From the NCBI RefSeq assembly GCF_002929505.1, contig NZ_PJJL01000072.1:62001-126000 (forward strand): DNA of 64,000 bases, in the 5' to 3' direction. The translations under genes were made by a program, and so were the position numbers. Positions 55,050 through 62,697 of this stretch are shown here, piece by piece. The stretch is from Cryobacterium sp. Y57 (lineage in GTDB: Bacteria > Actinomycetota > Actinomycetes > Actinomycetales > Microbacteriaceae). The notes under the pieces are model-generated. The model saw nothing but the letters and a program-made list of their open reading frames with translations, did not search any database and was not told the origin of the DNA. Position 1 is the first letter of the stretch; every line of letters begins with the position of its first letter.

Positions 55050-55850
55050 ATGACACATACCCAGCTCCAGAAGGCCGAACTTTTGCTCTCGTTGCACGTG
55101 CCCGGTGAGCCTCTCATCGTGACCAACGTGTGGGACGCCATCACCGCCAAGGTCGTCGCCGACACGCCCGGCATCAAGGCCCTCGCGACTGCGAGCCACT
55201 CCATCTCGAACGTGCGCGGCCTGCAAGACGGCGAGGGCCTCTCCCTCGACGAGGCCATCATCGCTGCTACGATCATCGCCGGCGCTGTCGACGTGCCCGT
55301 CTCGGCCGATTTCGAGAAGGGGTACGCACCGGATGCCGTTGGCGTGACCCGCAACGTGCGTCGCCTCATCGAGGAATCCGGCATTGTCGGCATCAACATC
55401 GAGGACTCCGTCGGCGCGGCAAAAGCCCCGCAGTTCGACATCGAAACCGCCGCCGCCCGCGTGGCCGCGGCCAGAGCCGGAGCCGACCAGAGCGGTATCC
55501 CGCTCGTCATCAACGCGCGCGTCGACACCCTGGCCGGCGGAGGCGACTGGGGAGAAGCCGTGGCCCGCGCCAACGCCTACCTCGCCGCCGGCGCCGACGT
55601 CATCTTCTTCCTCGGCTTGACCGACGAAGATAAAGTCGCCCGCGCGATTGAGCAGGTCAACGGCAAAATCTCCGTGATCGGCGCGCCCGGACTTGTTCCG
55701 CTTCAGCGTCTCGCCGAGCTCGGTGTCTCCCGGGTCAGTTTTGGCCCGGGCACCCTCGCGCTGACCCTTGCCGCCCTGCAGGCCGCAGCCACGAATCTCA
55801 CCGCTCTCGGCGAGTACCCCGCTGACCTCGGGTTCAAGTTCGCCCTGTAA
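55050..55850 (+). CDS. Isocitrate lyase/PEP mutase family protein
   Basis: 266 residues with the superfamily's barrel: Asn-Val-Trp-Asp-Ala near 31, Val-Ser-Ala-Asp-Phe-Glu-Lys-Gly-Tyr near 89 (metal ligands), Gly-Ile-Asn-Ile-Glu-Asp-Ser near 118 and Ile-Asn-Ala-Arg-Val-Asp-Thr near 155. The Lys-Lys-Cys-Gly-His loop of isocitrate lyase is absent and the small size suggests an oxaloacetate decarboxylase- or phosphonopyruvate hydrolase-like activity on a 2-oxo acid. Its reaction is not certain. A long hairpin separates it from the upstream transporter. Confidence 0.82.
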   Translation: MTHTQLQKAELLLSLHVPGEPLIVTNVWDAITAKVVADTPGIKALATASHSISNVRGLQDGEGLSLDEAIIAATIIAGAVDVPVSADFEKGYAPDAVGVTRNVRRLIEESGIVGINIEDSVGAAKAPQFDIETAAARVAAARAGADQSGIPLVINARVDTLAGGGDWGEAVARANAYLAAGADVIFFLGLTDEDKVARAIEQVNGKISVIGAPGLVPLQRLAELGVSRVSFGPGTLALTLAALQAAATNLTALGEYPADLGFKFAL

Positions 55851-55863
55851 TCCGCCTAAACAC

Positions 55864-55907
55864 CGAGGCCACCAGTATCCGTTTCTCAGCGGATGCGGGT
55901 GGCCTCG
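55864..55907. terminator. Hairpin between convergent genes
   Basis: CGAGGCCACC (55864-55873) pairs with GGTGGCCTCG (55898-55907), and inside it ATCCG (55877-55881) pairs with CGGAT (55890-55894). It follows the plus-strand stop at 55850 and overlaps the last codons of the minus-strand gene at 55886-56407. No T-tract is seen. Confidence 0.6.
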
Positions 55908-56407
55908 TTGTGACTGATGAGTTGCCAGGTAGCGCCCTCGTCGGCGGAGACCCAACCTTCCCATTTGTAGCTGTCGGGGGTGATGGCAGTGAAGTTCCAC
56001 CGGATCGGGCGACCGTCGGTGCGGGTGCCTTCCTGCCGCACGCCATGCCGGTACGGTGTGGCGACGAGTTGGCAGTATTCGCCCAGGGCCGGGGCGAAGT
56101 AGCTCACGCGCCAGGCTCCCGCGAACGGGTCGTAGACGCGCAGCGCGGTGGCGACGGTTTCACGTCCAGACGGATGCGTCGTGCTCGCGACGATCTCGAC
56201 GTCTTGCACGGCCCGGCCGTCGAGGACGAATTCGACCATCCAGATGAAGTCGCGTGCGATCCATTCATTGGTGGTTTCATCGAGGCGGGACCCCTTAGCA
56301 GTCCAGGAACCGACCATCTGGCCGAAGAGGTGCATGCGTCCGGGGTATTCCGGCGTTGGGCCGTGCGCGATGAGCGCCTCGTCGAATCGGGTCGGCATGG
56401 AGGTCAT
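55886..56407 (-). CDS. DUF1579-like hypothetical protein
   Basis: 173 residues from ATG 56407. The composition is soluble and beta-rich, with Gly-Ser-Trp near the start, repeated Trp and Tyr residues, and Gly-Tyr-Trp-type closing segments (Tyr-Lys-Trp-Glu-Gly-Trp-Val-Ser-Ala-Asp near 150). This fits the lipocalin-like beta barrel of DUF1579 and related families, which bind small ligands, but function is unknown. It stands alone upstream of dcd on the same strand, 61 bases from it. Confidence 0.6.
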   Translation of the reverse strand: MTSMPTRFDEALIAHGPTPEYPGRMHLFGQMVGSWTAKGSRLDETTNEWIARDFIWMVEFVLDGRAVQDVEIVASTTHPSGRETVATALRVYDPFAGAWRVSYFAPALGEYCQLVATPYRHGVRQEGTRTDGRPIRWNFTAITPDSYKWEGWVSADEGATWQLISHNEATRIR

Positions 56408-56468
56408 GCCCAAATTTTACCCGACGCGAGGTTACGTTCGGATTACCGCCGGCGTACGTTCGGTTCTC

Positions 56469-57050
56469 TCAGCGCCCGATAGTGGTGCGGTGAAAGTTTT
56501 GAAACGAACGCGAGGCAGTCGGGCCACGCTGGCCCTGGTACCGAGAGCCGTATTCACTGGAACCATAGGGTTTTTCAGCCGGAGAGCTGAGTTGGAAGAA
56601 ACACAGCTGGCCGATCTTCATTCCGGGCCAGAGTTTGATCGGCAGCGTCGCGACATTGCTGAGCTCGAGCGTGACGTGGCCGGAAAAGCCCGGGTCGATG
56701 AACCCGGCCGTCGAGTGGGTGAGCAGGCCGAGGCGACCGAGAGAGCTCTTCCCCTCGAGCCTGGCGGCCACATTGTCTGGCAGGGTGACCTGCTCGTAGG
56801 TGGCGCCGAGCACGAACTCACCCGGGTGCAGGATGAACGGCTCGTCGGGCTTGGTCTCGATCAAGTGGGTCAGCTCGGGCTGGTCCTCGGCCGGATCGAT
56901 GTAGGCGTACTTGTGGTTGTCGAATAGCCGAAACAGTCGGTCAAGTCGCACATCAATGCTTGACGGCTGGATCATCTCGGGGTCGAGCGGCTCCAAACCG
57001 ATTCGTCCAGCGTTCAGTTCAGCTTTGATATCGCGATCGGAGAGCAGCAC
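56469..57050 (-). CDS. dcd: dCTP deaminase
   Basis: 193 residues from GTG 57050. It removes the amino group from dCTP to feed dTTP synthesis. Marks are [10 protein letters not shown] near 27-36, [10 protein letters not shown] near 100-109 and [10 protein letters not shown] near 114-124, which hold the catalytic Glu and substrate site. Actinobacterial relatives are often bifunctional dCTP deaminase/dUTPases. It is followed by the tRNA-Gly gene in the opposite direction, 70 bases away. Confidence 0.95.
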   Translation of the reverse strand: MLLSDRDIKAELNAGRIGLEPLDPEMIQPSSIDVRLDRLFRLFDNHKYAYIDPAEDQPELTHLIETKPDEPFILHPGEFVLGATYEQVTLPDNVAARLEGKSSLGRLGLLTHSTAGFIDPGFSGHVTLELSNVATLPIKLWPGMKIGQLCFFQLSSPAEKPYGSSEYGSRYQGQRGPTASRSFQNFHRTTIGR

Positions 57051-57120
57051 TGTGCCAGCCTAGCCGCGCGGGGTTGATATGCTGGCAGCGTTCCGGTTGT
57101 TGATCATTCACAGCGGGCGC

Positions 57121-57194
57121 GCGGATGTAGTTCAATGGTAGAACTTCAGCTTCCCAAGCTGATAGCGCGGGTTCGATTCCCGTCATCCGCTCCA
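57121..57194 (+). tRNA. tRNA-Gly (anticodon CCC)
   Basis: A complete cloverleaf: acceptor GCGGATG (57121-57127) pairs with CATCCGC (57184-57190), D arm TAG..TTCAATGGTA, anticodon arm TCAGC-TTCCCAA-GCTGA with CCC at 57153-57155, T arm CGGG-TTCGATT-CCCG. Discriminator T and encoded CCA follow (57192-57194). It is single in the window and overlaps the antisense end of the DinB-fold gene. Confidence 0.97.
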
Positions 57195-57727
57195 GAGTCT
57201 TCTCCGGTGTCGGTGCGTACGTCGTGGCGGTGGTGGACAATGTCGTGCAGAAAATACGTCCCGAGCGTTTCTACGGTGAACGATGGGCCGTCGCTGCGGC
57301 GCGCGGTACGCCGGCGGGCATCCGTTCGCACCGATGCAAAGCTGTCGGCAACGCGTTGCGCGGCGGCCTGAAGCTCAACATCAACGATTGCCGGATCCTG
57401 CAGGTCGTACCGCTGTGACACCGCAGTGGCGTCCTGATCCCAATTTGCCAGGAGCGGGTCGTCTTCATCGAGCAGGCGGTGCAATCGCTCGTCGAATAGG
57501 CGACAGACATCGCGCACATGGGCCGCGTATTCGAGGCCGGACCAGGTGTGGTCGTTTGGGCGCGCCGCGACATCCGCCCCCGCCAGCACGGCAGGCCATG
57601 CGGCGGCGTTCTCACGAATCAGGCGCGGCAAGTTCTCGAAGTCCACCTCGCTCGCTCGAAATCCACAGTCGGAGCAGGGGCGTTCGAGCACCCAGGTCCA
57701 GTCAGACGTGTCAGGGACAATAGGCAT
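57146..57727 (-). CDS. DinB-fold protein whose 3' end overlaps tRNA-Gly
   Basis: 193 residues of a four-helix DinB-like protein, a fold that binds a divalent metal with three His and is used by thiol-dependent transferases and mycothiol-linked enzymes. Visible His sites are Asn-Asp-His-Thr-Trp near 59, Ala-Ala-His-Val near 68 and His-Asp-Ile-Val-His-His-Arg-His near 165. The final 15 or so residues (Gly-Asn-Arg-Thr-Arg-Ala-Ile-Ser-Leu-Gly-Ser) come from antisense to the tRNA and carry no family sequence, so the functional protein may end earlier through a sequence change or the tail is a passive by-product. Confidence 0.75.
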   Translation of the reverse strand: MPIVPDTSDWTWVLERPCSDCGFRASEVDFENLPRLIRENAAAWPAVLAGADVAARPNDHTWSGLEYAAHVRDVCRLFDERLHRLLDEDDPLLANWDQDATAVSQRYDLQDPAIVDVELQAAAQRVADSFASVRTDARRRTARRSDGPSFTVETLGTYFLHDIVHHRHDVRTDTGEDSGADDGNRTRAISLGS

Positions 57728-57804
57728 GCGTTTATGCTAGCGGCCACCTGTGCACGGCGAACTGTCACGTGCGCCCGATACCGTGGAGATAAGCAAGGAG
57801 ACAG

Positions 57805-58668
57805 ATGACGATACTGATTGCCGGATGCGGTGACCTCGGCACCGAGGTCGGCTTGCGCTTCGCCGACTTGGGGCACGCGGTGGTCGGGCTGCGCCGCGAC
57901 GCGAGCGTGCTCCCCAGGGAAATCATTGGTCAGTCGATCGATCTGAGCCGTGAGAAGCCCGTCATTGCGTTCGACACTGAGTTCGTCGTTATGGCGATCT
58001 CCGCTGGAAGCCCAACAATCGGTGCCTACCGAGCCGCGTACCTGGACGGCCTGCGCAACCTGCTCGATGCGCTCGATGACGCCGGCATCACGCCCCGCCG
58101 CGTGCTGCTCGTCTCATCAACGGCCGTCTACGACATCAACGACGGCAGCCGCGTTGACGAGCAGACCCCCGCGAACCCGAAACCGGGTACCGATTCCATC
58201 GTGTTCGAAGCCGAGCGAATGTTGCACGCCCGCATCCCCAGCGCCACCGTTTTGCGCCTGGCCGGCATCTACGGCCCCGGTCGGGAACGTCTGATCACGC
58301 AGGTACGAGCTGGCGCCGCACTCTCCGCCGAGTCACGCCACACTAACCGCATCCACCGGGACGACGCAGCAGCCGCGATCGTGCACCTGTTGCTGCGCCC
58401 GGAACTGCCAGCGCCTCTGTATCTTGGCGTGGATGACGCCCCGGTCCCCAGCAACGAGGTGCTGGCCTTTCTTGCCGCCGAGCTCGACCTGCCCGAATTA
58501 GTTCTGGACCCGTCAGCAGTGCCAGCTTCCACCCGGGAAAGTCAGCGCGGCGGGGACAAGCTTCTCAGCAACCGCTTGCTGCGAGATACCGACTTCACCT
58601 TCACCTACCCCACCTACCGCGAGGGCTACCGCGCACTCCTGGCGGGAGCCGGAACGCTCCACCCGTAG
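57805..58668 (+). CDS. NAD(P)-binding epimerase-like protein (YeeZ type)
   Basis: A 287-residue Rossmann protein of the extended/atypical SDR group. The N-terminus has Ala-Gly-Cys-Gly-Asp-Leu-Gly-Thr-Glu-Val-Gly, then Leu-Val-Ser-Ser-Thr-Ala-Val-Tyr with a Ser/Tyr pair; the classic Tyr-X3-Lys is not evident, as in YeeZ. Ile-His-Arg-Asp-Asp-Ala-Ala near 190 is the usual epimerase end motif. GGAG precedes ATG 57805. It ends five bases before the convergent MarR gene. Confidence 0.8.
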   Translation: MTILIAGCGDLGTEVGLRFADLGHAVVGLRRDASVLPREIIGQSIDLSREKPVIAFDTEFVVMAISAGSPTIGAYRAAYLDGLRNLLDALDDAGITPRRVLLVSSTAVYDINDGSRVDEQTPANPKPGTDSIVFEAERMLHARIPSATVLRLAGIYGPGRERLITQVRAGAALSAESRHTNRIHRDDAAAAIVHLLLRPELPAPLYLGVDDAPVPSNEVLAFLAAELDLPELVLDPSAVPASTRESQRGGDKLLSNRLLRDTDFTFTYPTYREGYRALLAGAGTLHP

Positions 58669-58672
58669 GGTG

Positions 58673-59146
58673 CTACCGGGTTGGCCCGGCCTGGATCAGA
58701 TCCGCATCCGCATCCACCACGAGAGCCATCGAGGTCAGTAGCTCTCCCAGTCGCACCTGATCATCCGGGCTGACGTCTCGCGCGGCACGAGCGATCAATG
58801 CCGCGAAGTCGCTGTAAAGCTTCTGGGTGATCTGTTCCGCGGCTGGGGTCAATACCAGGAGCAGGCTGCGTCGATCGTGCGGGTGGGCCACCCGGGTGAC
58901 CAGCTCCAATGCCACCAGGCGATTTGAAATCGCGGTCACGGCACCCGTCGTAATTTCCATCGATTCCGCGAGCAGTTTAGGGGTAATGCTTCCCGCTTCA
59001 GCGACACGGGTCAGTGCTCGCAGCTCACTCCCCGTCAAGTTGGCTTCCGTCGCCACCCGATTGCGGTTGCGATCCATCCCCCGAAGAAACGCAAGAGCGG
59101 ATGCTGAGAGACCATCCCCGGTGCGTCTCACGATATCGAGTTTCAT
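58673..59146 (-). CDS. MarR-family transcriptional regulator
   Basis: 157 residues of a winged helix: Leu-Leu-Ala-Glu-Ser-Met-Glu-Ile-Thr-Thr-Gly-Ala-Val-Thr-Ala-Ile-Ser-Asn-Arg-Leu forms the recognition helix region and Val-Thr-Arg-Val-Ala-His-Pro-His-Asp-Arg-Arg-Ser the wing. It is divergent from the small protein gene at 59432 and could regulate itself and that gene. Confidence 0.9.
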   Translation of the reverse strand: MKLDIVRRTGDGLSASALAFLRGMDRNRNRVATEANLTGSELRALTRVAEAGSITPKLLAESMEITTGAVTAISNRLVALELVTRVAHPHDRRSLLLVLTPAAEQITQKLYSDFAALIARAARDVSPDDQVRLGELLTSMALVVDADADLIQAGPTR

Positions 59147-59431
59147 ACGTTCTCCGACCTCTGGTCTGTCTGTTTCGCCCGCGCCGCAGGCCCGCGAAAC
59201 GGCCCGTCCCAGCCGCTCTGTCCTGCCAGTGTAGCGGGTAGCTTGATTTCGGAGTTTCTCAACGAATGAGTAGTTTGTTCTTTGAAATATTTCCCGTATA
59301 TTGAAAGACTCGCTCGTGGTTCAACGCGCTCCCTGGGGGTCAACCAGGTTCTAGCAACCGGCCGATAGTGAGCCGCCGACAGATCGCCTCGAGCGCGGCC
59401 ATCACCCTGCACTAACGAAACGGACCAAGTA
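59147..59431. promoter_or_regulatory. Divergent intergenic region with palindrome
   Basis: The 285 bases between the marR start and the small protein gene are AT-rich around 59260-59310. A perfect 10-bp palindrome GAAATATTTC lies at 59284-59293, followed by GTATATTGAAAG. A MarR operator here is plausible by position, but the arms are short and no second half-site copy is clear. Confidence 0.35.
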
Positions 59432-59707
59432 ATGCAGAGCTACCGCCTGACGATCAACGACGACTGGTTCTACCTTTCCGGCGATTACAACGTTTCGGCT
59501 CTCAAAGCTGCGATGACGGCAGCAGTCCACAGCGGCGGCGGCTTCGTCGACATATTCAGTTCCCTGCGTTCGCAGACCTCCCTTCTGATCACGGCACATT
59601 CGATCGTGAAGCTGGAAGCCATTTCTGCCGACGATCTTCCTGACCCCATTGACACAACTGCCCCCCTTGGCCAGTCGTACATCGATGATGACTACTGGCT
59701 GGATTGA
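59432..59707 (+). CDS. Small acidic hypothetical protein (91 aa)
   Basis: 91 residues starting with a Gln-Ser-Tyr-Arg-Leu motif. It reads as a compact alpha/beta protein (Trp-Phe-Tyr-Leu near 13, Lys-Ala-Ala-Met-Thr-Ala-Ala in the middle) and ends in an Asp-rich Tyr-Ile-Asp-Asp-Asp-Tyr-Trp-Leu-Asp tail. I do not recognise a domain; short proteins of this kind are common in Microbacteriaceae. It faces marR across a 285-base region and is followed by a T6 tract at 59723-59728. Confidence 0.6.
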   Translation: MQSYRLTINDDWFYLSGDYNVSALKAAMTAAVHSGGGFVDIFSSLRSQTSLLITAHSIVKLEAISADDLPDPIDTTAPLGQSYIDDDYWLD

Positions 59708-59762
59708 AGCGTAGTACGCGGGTTTTTTCTTCTCGAACGCCCGGGCAGCCGTTCGGTGAGTT

Positions 59763-59930
59763 CGTGTGAATCGATACCCCTGCACCAGTGACGGCGAGCA
59801 CACACGGGTAAGTTCACACGCACGGTGGATGTGCTCGTTCTGAAACGCCAAGTCGTTAGACAGCTGCCAGAACCGTCCAATTATTTCCACAAGCGTGGCA
59901 CCCGACCTAAGTGCCACGCTTGTGGCGTTT
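59763..59930 (+). ncRNA. Candidate structured RNA: three stem-loops in a gene-free gap
   Basis: The 353-base gap 59708-60060 holds no credible gene but three consecutive inverted repeats: CGTGTGAA (59763-59770) + TACCC (59775-59779) with GGGTA (59806-59810) + TTCACACG (59813-59820); GTTCTG (59837-59842) with CAGAAC (59868-59873); and CCACAAGCGTGGCAC (59887-59901) with GTGCCACGCTTGTGG (59911-59925), a perfect 15-bp stem, followed by CGTTTT. The last could be a terminator. The reading as a small RNA is inference; I saw no match to SRP, 6S or other known RNA families. Confidence 0.35.
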
Positions 59931-60060
59931 TGCGATAAGTTCATGCGCCGACACCCAAAAGGGGAGATTAGGGGCACAATTGTCACCAATCCGAAGTTGA
60001 TGGAGCTCCGAACTCACAGCAAGCACGGGTTAGCCGTGCAACAAACAGGAGGCACCTGAA

Positions 60061-60471
60061 ATGCGCACATCACCTAATCGTCTGATCGCCACCGTCTTCG
60101 GCGCGGTCTACCTTCTCGTTGGATTACTCGGCTTCGCCGTCACCGGCAGCGTCGGTTTCATCGCCACCCAGGGCGAATTGCTTTTGGGAATCTTCGAGGT
60201 CAATCCTCTGCACAACGTTGCGCACCTTCTGATCGGTGCCGCCCTGCTCATCGCCGGCCTCTCTAACGTCACGGCCGCCAAGGCAACCAACAGCACCATC
60301 GGAGCCGTCTATTTGCTCCTGGGCATCGTTGGATTCTTCATCGCGAGCACCGCGCTGAACATTCTGGCCCTCAACACCGCTGACCACTTTCTGCACCTGG
60401 CCAGCGCGATCGTGCTCCTCGGGGTTGGCCTCACCGCTGACAAGAGGGTTCGCAGCCACGCCACAGCGTAA
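60061..60471 (+). CDS. DUF4383 membrane protein
   Basis: 136 residues with four membrane helices. ACAGGAGG lies ten bases before ATG 60061. The pattern Arg-Leu-Ile-Ala-Thr-Val-Phe-Gly-Ala-Val-Tyr-Leu at the start, Asn-Pro-Leu-His-Asn-Val-Ala-His-Leu near 50 and His-Phe-Leu-His-Leu-Ala-Ser-Ala near the end is that of DUF4383, with conserved His in and near the helices. Function unknown. It lies 85 bases upstream of a second small membrane protein. Confidence 0.82.
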   Translation: MRTSPNRLIATVFGAVYLLVGLLGFAVTGSVGFIATQGELLLGIFEVNPLHNVAHLLIGAALLIAGLSNVTAAKATNSTIGAVYLLLGIVGFFIASTALNILALNTADHFLHLASAIVLLGVGLTADKRVRSHATA

Positions 60472-60480
60472 CGACCGACG

Positions 60481-60515
60481 CCCAGCACCCAGCACCCAGC
60501 ACCCAGCACCCAGCA
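60481..60515 (+). repeat. CCCAGCA heptamer x5
   Basis: Five identical CCCAGCA units, head to tail, follow ten bases after the DUF4383 stop and precede the next gene by 41 bases. Too short for a CRISPR; a slippage-prone spacer between two cotranscribed genes. Confidence 0.93.
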
Positions 60516-60555
60516 CCACTCCATCCTTTCGCAGCAGATTCACCCAAGGAGCATC

Positions 60556-61128
60556 ATGTCCCCGGTAACTCGTATTTGGATGGGCTTCGCCGCTCTCGGC
60601 GCCGCTCTGATCCACTTGGCCGTGGGCGTAACCGCTCCGTTTCCCCTGTCGGTTCTTCTGGTCGGGTTCGGCATCGCTGAACTCGGCTGGGGAATCGCCA
60701 CCCTTGCCCGGGACCGCATAATTGTTCCCCGCATCATCGTGGGAGCATCCCTCATACCGGTTTTCATCTGGGGAGCAACCGCCGCCCTCGGCAGCGGTCT
60801 CGGCGTCACGAGCGCCCAGACCGGTCTCCCGCTCTACCCGATGGCCGTTGCGTCACTGCTCAACATTTTCTTGGCCGCTACCGTGGCTATCGCGCAGCGG
60901 CACGCACCGGGCAAAGCCGCTGCCCCCGTCGGTGCCGCTCTGCACAGCGACGCCACGCCCAGCGGTTGGCGTTTTCTCACCGGCGTCGTCGTGGGAGGCT
61001 TCCTGCTCTCGGCGCTCACCACCCCGGCCCTCGCTGCCACCGAGGTCGGCTCCCAAGCCCTACCCCACGGGTCGCACGGAGTGACCGCGGTTATCACGCC
61101 GGAACCGGCCGGCCACGGATCGCACTGA
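60556..61128 (+). CDS. Small membrane protein with His-rich tail
   Basis: 190 residues with ATG 60556 after AAGGAG. Four hydrophobic segments lie in the first 115 residues, then a soluble linker, a fifth hydrophobic stretch near 140-160 ending Leu-Ala-Ala-Thr-Glu, and a tail with repeated Gly-Ser-His and Pro-His motifs. It has no family that I recognise. Together with the DUF4383 protein it forms a likely two-gene unit; the His tail could bind metal ions. Confidence 0.55.
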   Translation: MSPVTRIWMGFAALGAALIHLAVGVTAPFPLSVLLVGFGIAELGWGIATLARDRIIVPRIIVGASLIPVFIWGATAALGSGLGVTSAQTGLPLYPMAVASLLNIFLAATVAIAQRHAPGKAAAPVGAALHSDATPSGWRFLTGVVVGGFLLSALTTPALAATEVGSQALPHGSHGVTAVITPEPAGHGSH

Positions 61129-61206
61129 TCGCACTGATGGCACCGACGCCTTTCGCAGGGCGTGAAACGGGCCCCGCCAGCATGAACATCAAACGGATAG
61201 TGCGTT

Positions 61207-62559
61207 CTAGGGTTTGTTGTTCCCCGAACCTGAAGAATCCAGGCCCGATGCATCCAGGCCCGCCAGGTCAGCTACCGGCGGCACAACCTCGATGCTCATG
61301 AAACGCTTGACGTTCTCATCGACGATGATATCGCTCGGCCGCAGCGGGCGGGTGAGGTAGAGCCCGTCCAGATTGGTCAGCCGGCTCAGGGCTACATAGG
61401 TCTGGCCGGGGCTGAACACCCGCGCACCAAGATCGACAACAGCCCGCGCGTAAGTGGCACCCTGCGATTTGTGAATGGTGACCGCCCAAGCCAACCGCAG
61501 CGGAAACTGCGTGAATTCCGCCACCACATCCCGACTCAGTTTCTTGGTCGCAGCGTTGTAGGTGTACTTGTACTTTTCCCACACCGTCGGCTCGACCTCG
61601 AACACGTCGCCGTCGATGTCCACGAACACGGTCGAGGTGACCTTCGTCACCGTTCCAATGCTGCCATTTACCCAACGCGGCCCCCCGTCGAGCGGGGAAT
61701 CGTTGCGCAGGAACATCACCTGCGCACCCACCTTGAGTTCAAGCACCTCGTCGGCCGGAAACTGCTTGCCGCCGAAATCCCCCGTGATGTCGGCCTTCGC
61801 TGTGAGCGATTTACCCGACAGCTTCTTCAAAGCGGATGCGTTGATGCGGTTCACAGCGTCATTGCGGGTCGCGAGAGTGATCACGCCCTCGCTCGGCGGC
61901 GTTCGCGCCCCCGCGCCGTTGAGAGCTCCGCCGATCTCGGCAGTGACCTGGCCATGCCGAACGGCATTGAGCATGAGCTTAAAATCGTTGTCACGCTGCC
62001 GGTGAATTTCGGTGAGCTCGAAGATGCGCAACTCTGCATCACGCCACACCTTCGCGTCGAAGAACCACATCGAGCGGTAGTGGTCGGCGAAATAGGCACG
62101 CTCATCCGGTCCGCCCGGCACCGGAGCCAGCTGGTACGGGTCACCGAACAGCACGATCTGCACTCCGCCGAATACATCGAACGGGCGTTGCCTGGCCTGG
62201 CGCAGACTGCGGTCGATCGCGTCCATGAGGTCGGCATTGACCATCGAGACCTCGTCGATGACGAGGGTATCGATGGTGTTGAGAAGCTTGCGCACCTGAT
62301 CGTTCTGATCGATCGGGCTGTCGGCAATCACACCGATCGGCAGCCGAAAAAGCGAGTGGATGGTCTGACCGCCAACGTTCAATGCGGCGACACCGGTGGG
62401 TGCGGCGATCACGATCTGCTTGCTCGTGTTCCACGACAGGTGGTTCAACAGGGTGGACTTACCGGTTCCGGCCCGGCCGGTGACGAACACGTTCTGCTTA
62501 GTGCCTTCGATCGCCGCGAAGACCAGCGCCTGTTCACGACTGAGCGGAATCTCGGACAC
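61207..62559 (-). CDS. Pif1-like DNA helicase (AAA ATPase)
   Basis: A 450-residue SF1 helicase: Walker A Gly-Arg-Ala-Gly-Thr-Gly-Lys-Ser-Thr near 27-35, Val-Ile-Asp-Glu-Val-Ser-Met (Walker B) near 97, Gly-Asp-Pro-Tyr-Gln-Leu-Ala-Pro-Val near 135 and Thr-Tyr-Val-Ala-Leu-Ser-Arg (motif VI) near 400. Such proteins unwind DNA in repair and at blocked forks. The C-terminal 25 residues are Gly/Ser/Asp-rich. It is monocistronic and divergent from the hypothetical gene at 62698. Confidence 0.9.
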   Translation of the reverse strand: MSEIPLSREQALVFAAIEGTKQNVFVTGRAGTGKSTLLNHLSWNTSKQIVIAAPTGVAALNVGGQTIHSLFRLPIGVIADSPIDQNDQVRKLLNTIDTLVIDEVSMVNADLMDAIDRSLRQARQRPFDVFGGVQIVLFGDPYQLAPVPGGPDERAYFADHYRSMWFFDAKVWRDAELRIFELTEIHRQRDNDFKLMLNAVRHGQVTAEIGGALNGAGARTPPSEGVITLATRNDAVNRINASALKKLSGKSLTAKADITGDFGGKQFPADEVLELKVGAQVMFLRNDSPLDGGPRWVNGSIGTVTKVTSTVFVDIDGDVFEVEPTVWEKYKYTYNAATKKLSRDVVAEFTQFPLRLAWAVTIHKSQGATYARAVVDLGARVFSPGQTYVALSRLTNLDGLYLTRPLRPSDIIVDENVKRFMSIEVVPPVADLAGLDASGLDSSGSGNNKP

Positions 62560-62697
62560 GGCACACTTTCTCTGGCAGGCGAACGCTGCACGGGGTAATC
62601 GTTACAGGCAACATTCCACTGTAGTCTCCAGCAGCGCACAGGGCACGAAGCGGGGCTTTGGACGCGATGCCGGCTCACCTCCCCATACAATATTGGA

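Noticed and set aside
57019..57240. 74-codon minus-strand frame with a Thr-Gly-Ile-Glu-Pro-Ala type peptide
   Set aside because: It is antisense to tRNA-Gly, a classic false protein that recurs in databases beside this tRNA.
60481..60515. CRISPR-like repeat
   Set aside because: Units are 7 bases without spacers and no cas genes are near.
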